Positions 9,432 through 15,774 of a DNA stretch of 64,000 nt are shown here, one piece after another. Source of the DNA: Pontibacter harenae (GTDB lineage Bacteria; Bacteroidota; Bacteroidia; Cytophagales; Hymenobacteraceae); NCBI RefSeq assembly GCF_020907245.1, contig NZ_JAJJWH010000017.1:1-64000 (forward strand), given 5' to 3'. The notes below the pieces were generated by a model that was given only the letters and a program-made list of their open reading frames with translations, made no database searches and was not told the DNA's origin. The position numbers and the translations under genes were made by a program. Within the stretch, counting starts at the first letter, position 1. Each line of letters starts with the position of its first letter.

Positions 9432-9459
9432 TGCGTCTTTGAACACATTTAAAGACGCA
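9432..9459. repeat. inverted repeat upstream of the desaturase-like gene
   Basis: TGCGTCTTT (9432-9440) and AAAGACGCA (9451-9459) form a perfect 9-bp inverted repeat with a 10-nt spacer, about 100 nt upstream of the minus-strand desaturase start. It could be an operator or a hairpin; nothing decides between them. The rest of 9332-9643 is AT-rich and shows no other gene. Confidence 0.4.
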
Positions 9460-9643
9460 AATTTCTAAAACATCAATTAAAATACTGTAAATCAACTTAT
9501 TACACCATTTACACGTAAAATGTAATTAAGCTAATCATAACTGAAAATATTTATAGATCCAGAAGCAACCATTCCATTACCACCACTATCTATTAAGATA
9601 TAACAGCAACGAAATAACTTGTTAAACCTTAATTTATAATACT

Positions 9644-9808
9644 ATGAAAATTATTGTTCTTCTTTTCGCAATGGTCTTAGGCTTTTTCGCCATTTGTAAA
9701 GACACCGCTCGTGAGCTGCAGGAGCTCGGCCTGAGAAATGAGGTAAAAGAGCTAAGAGTTTATCCTAACCTATTACCTGTTGTAGAGGTGGTGGCTACTC
9801 CTTTATAG
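9644..9808 (+). CDS. small secreted peptide A (54 aa)
   Basis: ATG to TAG, 54 codons plus stop. The peptide starts with MKIIVLLFAMVLGFFAIC, a typical short signal sequence ending in a single Cys (residue 18), followed by a charged amphipathic segment rich in Glu, Leu and Arg and a hydrophobic Val-rich tail. The Cys could be a lipid-anchor site, but the lipobox is weak (F-A-I-C). The next gene encodes a peptide of identical length with a matching head, which argues that both are real. No known family is recognised. It lies in a gap of about 900 nt between larger genes. Confidence 0.6.
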   Translation: MKIIVLLFAMVLGFFAICKDTARELQELGLRNEVKELRVYPNLLPVVEVVATPL

Positions 9809-9859
9809 TCTTAAAGCCTCCACTCCTATTATTCACGCACCATTAGTCAAAATAAAACT

Positions 9860-10024
9860 ATGAAAACCGTTATCGTTTTATTTACCATGCTACTAAGCTC
9901 GGCCTTTGCCTGCAAAGCAAATTTTGACTGCCAGGTACAGCAAAAGTTTGGCAACTTAACATCAGGTGAAAGTAGCCTTGCAGAGGTAGCTAATCCACAA
10001 CCTCAGGCTACAGCAATGCTATAG
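9860..10024 (+). CDS. small secreted peptide B (54 aa), likely paralogue of A
   Basis: Also 54 codons plus stop, starting 51 nt after peptide A ends. The head MKTVIVLFTMLLSSAFAC parallels peptide A (Met-Lys, Val/Ile-rich core, Met at residue 10, Cys at residue 18 followed by Lys), while the remainder is unlike it: polar, with a second Cys at residue 24 and a Gln/Pro/Ala-rich tail. Its last codons and stop lie inside a 12-bp hairpin. Probably cotranscribed with peptide A. Function unknown; possible roles are a small lipoprotein, a signal or a toxin-like peptide, none supported by a motif. Confidence 0.58.
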   Translation: MKTVIVLFTMLLSSAFACKANFDCQVQQKFGNLTSGESSLAEVANPQPQATAML

Positions 10025-10033
10025 CCTGAGGTT
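9999..10033 (+). terminator. hairpin overlapping the stop codon of peptide B
   Basis: A perfect 12-bp stem (9999-10010 with 10022-10033, core CCTCAGGCTA/TAGCCTGAGG) encloses an 11-nt loop; the TAG stop of peptide B is the first triplet of the right arm. No T-run follows at once, only T-rich sequence about 20 nt later, so it may be an mRNA 3'-end stabiliser or translation-linked element and not a classical terminator. Confidence 0.45.
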
Positions 10034-10256
10034 CACCCTCAAAAATATTTCTCTTCTTTTTTATCTTCATGTTACACTTTTAGGGCCATCCTAAGCTCAA
10101 AAACTCTAACAAGACCTCAAAAACCGCATTTTTGCAGGCGCAACATGGCTAATTCCATCATTTATCATGTTACAAAATAGCCTGTTTTGTCCTTTTTTTA
10201 TTGATTTCAATCCCCTAAATTTACTTTACAATACTTTTACCAAGGGTGTAATTACC

Positions 10257-10679
10257 ATGTTTATCAATATCTTAGCTTTTCAGGAAGGGTGGAAAAAGCC
10301 AGTGAAGCACCATGTTACAACTGCACCCCTGTTAAGTGACCTTTCCCAGCTATGCAAACTTCTTTTAGAGCACAAACACAGTATACAAACCCGTATTTAT
10401 AGTAGTAACCCAAAACAGCTTAGTATAGATACAGTACCTGAAGAGCAGCAGCCTGTATGTTTCGAAAATCATTCGTCTGTGGCGCTAGCAACTTGCGCCA
10501 AAAACCTCACACTACCTCACAAACTAATTAATGTATTGGCAGCGGGCCCCAGCAGAAATCTGGTGTGTAAGTTGATGGCAAACAAAAGTTTGGCAGAACT
10601 ATATTTCCGAGCAATAAGAAGGTGTGTAGAAAATATCTCTAAAAGACTATTTTACGTAAAAGCACAGGAGAGCAAGTAA
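10257..10679 (+). CDS. hypothetical protein
   Basis: The frame opens at 10167, but the ATG at 10257 (MFINILAFQEGW...) is the likelier start, giving about 140 aa; the longer N-terminus is Phe/Asn-rich and reads like untranslated AT-rich DNA. The product is basic, with a Leu-rich helical segment (LSQLCKLLLEHK) and a basic C-terminus containing FRAIRRCVENISKRLF. There is no signal peptide, membrane segment or known motif. It stands alone before a terminator. Codon usage is less biased than in neighbours, so it may be a recent or orphan gene. Function unknown. Confidence 0.45.
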   Translation: MFINILAFQEGWKKPVKHHVTTAPLLSDLSQLCKLLLEHKHSIQTRIYSSNPKQLSIDTVPEEQQPVCFENHSSVALATCAKNLTLPHKLINVLAAGPSRNLVCKLMANKSLAELYFRAIRRCVENISKRLFYVKAQESK

Positions 10680-10823
10680 CTATAAACCCAAAACCCTACT
10701 TCGGCATCAGCAAAAGACTTTACCGCTTTACCATAGCCATCGCTTCCCCAAAGCATTGGCTACTGCACGGGCAACACAAACAACCTTAAGAACTTTACTG
10801 CTGCTGAAGAACTTGCTCTTTAC

Positions 10824-10855
10824 AAAAAAGCCTGGCCCCAACCAGGCTTTTTCTT
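10824..10855. terminator. bidirectional terminator
   Basis: AAAAAGCCTGG, loop CCCCAA, CCAGGCTTTTT: a perfect hairpin with an A-run on one side and a T-run on the other, between the plus-strand hypothetical gene and the convergent minus-strand barrel gene. Confidence 0.8.
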
Positions 10856-10870
10856 TTACCCTAAACAGCT

Positions 10871-11437
10871 TTAGTCCTTCCTGAAAATTTTAAAGAAGCC
10901 ACCGCTTTCCTCTTCCTTTGCTTTCTTCTTATTGCGGTTATTTTCCTCTTCCCTGTTTCCAAAAGGCCACCATTTCTTTCGTTCTGGCTGTTTTTCTTTT
11001 ATGAACACATACCTAACAGAGATGCCAGTGCTCAGATCTACCCAATCTTCGTGGTTTACATGGAAGGCAGGTTTTATATCAGCCGATAATAGAATAGGCA
11101 GTCCGTTTACCTTATACTCTATACCTCCAATTAAATCGCCTCCGGCAAACACGCCATGGTCTTTTAAGTTGCCAATGTGCGCTCCTGCACCAAGATAATA
11201 ATTAAGGCGCTTGCCCAACAGCGGATAGTGTCGCTCATACAAGGCTGTTCCGCTGTACTCGCGGCTGCGCAGTGACCCAATAACTTCTAATGTTCCTCCT
11301 TCGTGCAGTTTTTGCTGAAGTGTCAAGCCAATCTGTTCACTATCGAACCTAAGACCTCCTGCTGTTCTGTATTTTTGTGCCTGCCCAACAGTGGCTATGC
11401 CTAGGCAAAGGCAAAGTATAATAAAACTTTTTTTCAT
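10871..11437 (-). CDS. small secreted beta-barrel-like protein
   Basis: A 188-aa protein with a clear signal peptide (MKKSFIILCLCLGIATVGQAQ, cleavage after AQA or nearby). The mature part to about residue 150 alternates short Gly/aromatic strands (YYLGAGAHIG, FAGGDLIGGIEYKVNG, LSTGISVRYVF) as in small eight-strand outer-membrane barrels. A strongly charged Lys/Glu/Arg tail with PFGNREEENN follows, which is unusual for a barrel and should face the periplasm or surface. No named family is recognised. It is monocistronic, with arfB upstream on the same strand 140 nt away. Confidence 0.65.
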   Translation of the reverse strand: MKKSFIILCLCLGIATVGQAQKYRTAGGLRFDSEQIGLTLQQKLHEGGTLEVIGSLRSREYSGTALYERHYPLLGKRLNYYLGAGAHIGNLKDHGVFAGGDLIGGIEYKVNGLPILLSADIKPAFHVNHEDWVDLSTGISVRYVFIKEKQPERKKWWPFGNREEENNRNKKKAKEEESGGFFKIFRKD

Positions 11438-11576
11438 TTTAAGTTGGTGCGTCTGTTACAGCTACGTGCTTACAAAAATCTTACCCTTTTCATTCAGCTA
11501 TTCGGTACAGAGGCTGTTTCTTTGGTTCCTAACGCTGCTTTCCGTTAAAGATTATGTTGGTGAGCAATGGTTTTAC

Positions 11577-11987
11577 TTAAAAGTCGCCTTTATAACCCCT
11601 GTTAGATTTCTTTTCTGACTGCCGCTTTTTGCCCTCCAGCCGCTGCCTTACCGATGAGCGGCTTGGTTTAGTTGCTCTACGTTCTTTTTGCTTCGTAAAA
11701 GCCTGTCGCAGCAGCTCCTGAAAGCGCTTCACACATATTTCTTTGTTCTGCAACTGGCTGCGTTCCGTTTGGCAAACTACCTGCAAAAACCCCTCATTGT
11801 TAATACGGTTTGCCAGCTTTTCCTGCACAAGTACTTTTTCCTCATCTGTTAGCAAGGCAGAACTTTCCACATGAAACCGCAACTCTACCTTACTGGACAC
11901 TTTGTTCACGTTCTGCCCACCAGCACCACCACTTCGTGAAGCCTGAAACTGTAGCTCGCTTGTAAAATCTCTTTCTTCTAGTTTCAT
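11577..11987 (-). CDS. arfB: peptidyl-tRNA hydrolase ArfB (ribosome rescue)
   Basis: A 136-aa protein with the release-factor GGQ motif at residues 23-25, in the context SRSGGAGGQNVNKVSSKVELRF, and a long basic C-terminal tail (QKERRATKPSRSSVRQR...KKRQSEKKSNRG). ArfB enters the empty mRNA channel of stalled ribosomes with this tail and hydrolyses peptidyl-tRNA. Size and layout are those of ArfB (YaeJ) and not of full release factors, which have codon-recognition domains. It diverges from the ASRT-like gene; about 100 nt between them must hold both promoters. Confidence 0.93.
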   Translation of the reverse strand: MKLEERDFTSELQFQASRSGGAGGQNVNKVSSKVELRFHVESSALLTDEEKVLVQEKLANRINNEGFLQVVCQTERSQLQNKEICVKRFQELLRQAFTKQKERRATKPSRSSVRQRLEGKKRQSEKKSNRGYKGDF

Positions 11988-12093
11988 TCTTTAGCTCTCT
12001 TTTTGCGCTGCAATTCTTTTTACGCAACCACACCTGAAAGTATATCCGTACTACCAACATCCGCACACTATGCACCAAAGCAAGCGCAAAACT

Positions 12094-12474
12094 ATGAAAG
12101 AAGCAATTGGACACAAAACATGGGCTATTGCCGAAGGCTATATTCCTTCTTATGGCACTGGTCCTGAACCTGAATTCGCCAGCCATGAAACTGCCTGTAT
12201 CCTAAACACCTCCGAACAAGATGCACATATAAAAATCTGGATCTATTTTGAAGACAAAGATCCTATAGGCCCTTACGAAGAAACCGTACCCGCACAGCGA
12301 ACAAAGCATATTAGATTTAACGACTTAGAAACGCCTGCTCCTGTACCACGAGATACCGACTATGCCAGTGTTATACATTCAGATGTGCAGGTTGTGGTAC
12401 AGCACACACGCCTAGACTCCCGCCAGGCCGAAAATGCGCTTCTGAGTACCATCGCTTACCCTGTTACTCAATAA
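12094..12474 (+). CDS. sensory rhodopsin transducer (ASRT) family protein
   Basis: I start at ATG 12094 (126 aa: MKEAIGHKTWAIAEG); an in-frame ATG at 12070 adds only eight basic residues. The sequence closely follows the Anabaena sensory rhodopsin transducer as I remember it: WAIAEGYIP, GPEPEF.SHETACILN, GPYEETVPA.RTKHIRFND, and near the C-terminus VVVQHTRLDSRQAENALLST. That family makes small all-beta tetramers. Comparative work on the superfamily proposed that many members bind small molecules, probably sugars, and have no rhodopsin partner. No seven-helix rhodopsin gene is in this window, and the next gene (10 nt later) is a glycosidase-type enzyme, which fits a carbohydrate-linked role. 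No signal peptide; cytoplasmic. Confidence 0.92.
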   Translation: MKEAIGHKTWAIAEGYIPSYGTGPEPEFASHETACILNTSEQDAHIKIWIYFEDKDPIGPYEETVPAQRTKHIRFNDLETPAPVPRDTDYASVIHSDVQVVVQHTRLDSRQAENALLSTIAYPVTQ

Positions 12475-12484
12475 ACTTAGGGCT

Positions 12485-14128
12485 ATGATAAAAAAAGACC
12501 ACTGGTACAAAGGCGGGGTATGGTATGCCCTTGATGTAGAGACTTTTCAGGATTCTGACGGCGATGGCACTGGAGATTTCCAAGGGCTTATCAGCCGACT
12601 TGATTACTTGGCAACATTAGGAATTACGTGCGTGTGGCTATTGCCATTTTACCCTTCTCCTGGCCGAGACAACGGATACGATGTACTGGATTACTATAAT
12701 GTAGACCCAAGGCTGGGCACGCTGGGAGATTTTGCTGCATTGGTGCAGGAGGCAAAAGAACGGGGCATAAGAGTTATCGTTGATTTAGTAGTAAACCACA
12801 CCTCGGTGCAACACCCTTGGTTTCAGGAGGCGCAAAGAAATAAAAACTCTAAGTACCATAATTATTATATCTGGCGAGAAACAAAACCAGAAGAGTCTCA
12901 TGCTGCACCTATGTTTGGCGATGAGGAAGACGATATCTGGTCTTATGACGAGCAAGCAGAACAATACTACCTACACCGTTTTTATAGCCATCAACCTGAC
13001 TTAAACATCATCAACCCAGATGTTCAAGAGGAAATACACAAAATAATGGGCTTTTGGTTGGCGCTGGGTGTAGCGGGTTTTCGGATAGACGCCGCTCATA
13101 TACTTGTGCAGAACGATGAACAAGAAAGCTCCGCGCATTTTTATGAGCTCCTGGAAGACATGAGGGCTTTTGTTAACAACCACAGCAAAGATTGCATCCT
13201 ACTGGCTGAGGCCACTGGCCCACCAGAAGTAATAGGGGAATTCTTTGAAGATGGCAACCGCATGCACATGTCTTTTAACTTCCTACTGAACCAGTATTTG
13301 TTTCATGCTATGGCACTTCAGGAGGCGGCTCCTCTTAAAAAAGGTTTAGAACTGCTACCACATACGCCAGAATCCTGTACTTGGCTCAACTTCCTGCGCC
13401 ACCACGACGAGCTGACTCTGGTAGACCTGCCCAAGGAAAAACAGCATGAAATCTTTGACGCCTTTGCTCCCGAAGAGAACATGCGGATATATGGGCACGG
13501 TATCCGCCGACGGTTAGCACCTATGCTTGACAACAACCGACAGAAGTTGGAGCTTATTTATAGTTTGATGTTTAGCCTCCCTGGCACGCCGCTTATTCAG
13601 TATGGAGCTGAGATAGGTATGGGCGAAGACCTCTCGCTACCTGGCCGCGTAAGTGTTAGAACTGGCATGCAGTGGATGAACATCGAAAACGGAGGATTCT
13701 CCACCGCTCCTTCCCAAAACCTGGTCCGGCCTGTAATCAGCGACGGTGAATTCGGCTATGAAAAAGTATCGGTGTTTGCTCAACAACAAGACAACCACTC
13801 TTTGCTTAACTGGATGGAGCGGCTTATTCGTATCCGCAGGCAATGCCAAGAATTAGGCAGAGGTGTTTGGGTAGTCGTTGAGACAGGACATAAAGCTGTA
13901 TTTGCCCATAGCTGCGCCTTACATAAAACATTAGTTGCGTTCCACAACATGAGTGATGAACCTGTTACAGTCAGCGTGCCATCCATTATGCAGGAGGCGC
14001 AGGAACTGATCGAGCTTTTCAACGACCAAACTTACGATACACCAGATGATAAACTAGTGCTAGGGCCTTACGGGTACCGCTGGTTTAGGCTGTCTGCCGT
14101 TATGCAACAATCTCAAGTCATAACTTGA
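12485..14128 (+). CDS. GH13 alpha-amylase family enzyme, trehalose-synthase-like
   Basis: A 547-aa GH13 enzyme with the opening typical of trehalose synthases (WYKGGVWYALDVETFQDSDGDGTGDFQGL..LDYL..LGI..VWLLPFYPSP). The catalytic set is complete: nucleophile Asp202 in GFRIDAAH, acid/base Glu242 in LLAEATGP, and the transition-state Asp308 in RHHDEL; VDLVVNHTS is conserved region I. A C-terminal beta domain begins near residue 460. TreS interconverts maltose and trehalose; related members act on other alpha-glucosides, so the exact reaction is uncertain. There is no signal peptide. It is 10 nt downstream of the ASRT-like gene and surely in the same transcript. Confidence 0.88.
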   Translation: MIKKDHWYKGGVWYALDVETFQDSDGDGTGDFQGLISRLDYLATLGITCVWLLPFYPSPGRDNGYDVLDYYNVDPRLGTLGDFAALVQEAKERGIRVIVDLVVNHTSVQHPWFQEAQRNKNSKYHNYYIWRETKPEESHAAPMFGDEEDDIWSYDEQAEQYYLHRFYSHQPDLNIINPDVQEEIHKIMGFWLALGVAGFRIDAAHILVQNDEQESSAHFYELLEDMRAFVNNHSKDCILLAEATGPPEVIGEFFEDGNRMHMSFNFLLNQYLFHAMALQEAAPLKKGLELLPHTPESCTWLNFLRHHDELTLVDLPKEKQHEIFDAFAPEENMRIYGHGIRRRLAPMLDNNRQKLELIYSLMFSLPGTPLIQYGAEIGMGEDLSLPGRVSVRTGMQWMNIENGGFSTAPSQNLVRPVISDGEFGYEKVSVFAQQQDNHSLLNWMERLIRIRRQCQELGRGVWVVVETGHKAVFAHSCALHKTLVAFHNMSDEPVTVSVPSIMQEAQELIELFNDQTYDTPDDKLVLGPYGYRWFRLSAVMQQSQVIT

Positions 14129-14224
14129 TGGGCTTGCAGCAATGTGTGCCAATAAACCAAAGTAGGCCGCCGATGGCGTTAAACAGCTAGAAACAAAATA
14201 ACAAGAAAGCTAAACTCAAACTTT

Positions 14225-15187
14225 ATGATCAAGATAGGATATCATGCTTCGCACGAACAGTTCAAGCCAAGCACATTATTGAAAAATGTTCAGTTAGCCG
14301 AACAGGCAGGTTTCAACGCTTCGCTGTCATCTGATCATTTTGCGCCCTGGAGCTTAGACCAAGGCGAAAGCGGGTTTGCATGGTCGTGGTTAGGAAGCGC
14401 AATGCAGGCAACTTCCCTTTCTTTTGGTATTGTAAATGCACCAGGTCAGCGCTACCATCCTGCCATCATTGCTCAGGCTGCCGCCACCTTATCAGAAATG
14501 TTTCCAGAGCGCCTGTGGGTAGCTATGGGCAGCGGTCAACACATAAACGAACACATCACTGGCGACCATTGGCCTGTAAAGGCAGATCGTAACGCACGTT
14601 TGAAAGAATGTGTAGATATTATACGTGCGCTGTGGGCTGGCGAAACAGTAACGCATCATGGCCTGATAAAAATAGAGGAAGCAAAACTTTATACCCGACC
14701 TGCAGTTGCGCCTAACATAATAGGGGCTGCCATAACCCCAGAAACAGCAAAGTGGGTTGGTAGCTGGGCCGATGGATTAATCACAGTGTCTAAGCCACCC
14801 AAAGAGCTTAAAAAAATGGTGGATGCTTTTAGAGAAGGAGGCGGCGAGGGCAAACCCATGTACCTAAAAGTACAGCTATCTTATGCCGACACAGAGCAAA
14901 AGGCACTACAGCAGGCGCATGAGCAATGGCGCTCCAATATTTTCCCAAGTGCCGTGCTATCAGATCTGCGCACAGCCAAACAGTTAGAGCAAAGTGCTAT
15001 GTTTGTTAGAGAAGAAGACATGAAGGAACATGTTCGTATTTCTGCAGAACCTAACCAGCACCTGGAGTGGCTGCAGCAGGATCTCGAGCTTGGGTTTACG
15101 CAACTGATGCTTCACAATGTAAATCTGGAGCAGGAAAGATTCATTGAAGTGTTCGGCGATAAAGTTGTTCCGCAACTAGTTTCCTAG
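14225..15187 (+). CDS. LLM-class flavin-dependent oxidoreductase (non-F420 type)
   Basis: A 320-aa luciferase-like TIM-barrel protein (MIKIGYHASHEQF..., SSDHFAPW, ERLWVAMGSGQHINEHITG, NIIGAAITPETAKWVG). The pattern matches the 'probable non-F420 flavinoid oxidoreductase' subgroup I recall from TIGRFAM, found in organisms that lack F420, so FMN is the expected cofactor. Substrate unknown. It lies 96 nt after the GH13 gene on the same strand with no terminator between, so it may be the third gene of that operon. Confidence 0.88.
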   Translation: MIKIGYHASHEQFKPSTLLKNVQLAEQAGFNASLSSDHFAPWSLDQGESGFAWSWLGSAMQATSLSFGIVNAPGQRYHPAIIAQAAATLSEMFPERLWVAMGSGQHINEHITGDHWPVKADRNARLKECVDIIRALWAGETVTHHGLIKIEEAKLYTRPAVAPNIIGAAITPETAKWVGSWADGLITVSKPPKELKKMVDAFREGGGEGKPMYLKVQLSYADTEQKALQQAHEQWRSNIFPSAVLSDLRTAKQLEQSAMFVREEDMKEHVRISAEPNQHLEWLQQDLELGFTQLMLHNVNLEQERFIEVFGDKVVPQLVS

Positions 15188-15291
15188 CACCTGCCTTAAC
15201 CAAATTTTCCTTTCTTCTATTTTTGAAATGACCATAATCGTCTGCTGTTAAACTTCATTTACCAGTCGATTATGGTCGTTCCCTTACTTCG

Positions 15292-15337
15292 TACGAAAAA
15301 TATCGTACATTCACTTCTTATTACGAATTATTTCGTA
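15292..15337. promoter_or_regulatory. paired palindromic operators upstream of the BlaI-type gene
   Basis: Two 16-bp palindromes with the same half-site: 15292-15307 (TACGA-6 nt-TCGTA) and 15322-15337 (TACGAA-4 nt-TTCGTA). Their centres are 30 bp apart, about three helical turns. A further TTCGTACGAA palindrome (15288-15297) overlaps the first. They end 47 nt before the ATG of the BlaI/MecI-type repressor, whose family autoregulates by binding paired dyads, so these are very likely its operators. Confidence 0.72.
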
Positions 15338-15384
15338 TATACTTGTACTGTTAGTTGTCACCTCACATTTTATGTACAGGTACT

Positions 15385-15774
15385 ATGAGTTCAGAAAAGC
15401 AAAATAAGCCAACAGAGGCAGAGCTTGAAATACTACAGGTTCTGTGGCAACACGGCCCCTCTACCGTAAGGTTTGTGCACGAAGAGTTAAGTAAAACAAA
15501 AGACGCTGGCTACACCACAACACTAAAGTTTATGCAGCTGATGGCCGAAAAAGGCATGCTAGAGGCCGACAAAACAAACCGTTCCCACATATACCGTCCC
15601 TTGCTGGAAGAAGAGCAAACGCAACGCCAGCTGCTCGACCGCTTCCTGGACTCTACTTTTAGAGGTGCTGCCATGAAAATGGTGATGCAGGCTCTTGGCA
15701 ACCATGAAGCCTCGAAAGAGGAGCTCGATGAAATCAGAAACTTACTAGATAAACTGGAAGGAGGTAAAAAATGA
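15385..15774 (+). CDS. BlaI/MecI/CopY-family transcriptional repressor
   Basis: I use ATG 15385 (MSSEKQNKPTEAELEIL); the frame could start 10 codons earlier at a TTG, which I consider unlikely. The 129-aa product has the winged-helix of the family (TEAELEILQVLWQHGPSTVRFVHEEL...GYTTTLKFMQLMAEKGML) and a C-terminal helical dimer arm (RFLDSTFRGAAMKMVMQAL). Family repressors are inactivated by proteolysis triggered by a membrane M56 sensor, and that partner follows with a 4-nt ATGA overlap. The paired TACGA/TCGTA palindromes upstream are its likely binding sites. Confidence 0.92.
   Translation: MSSEKQNKPTEAELEILQVLWQHGPSTVRFVHEELSKTKDAGYTTTLKFMQLMAEKGMLEADKTNRSHIYRPLLEEEQTQRQLLDRFLDSTFRGAAMKMVMQALGNHEASKEELDEIRNLLDKLEGGKK

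Noticed and set aside
12094-15187. Light-sensing operon with a rhodopsin
   Set aside because: No seven-helix protein with a retinal Lys is present in this region or elsewhere in the window; only the transducer-like protein is seen.
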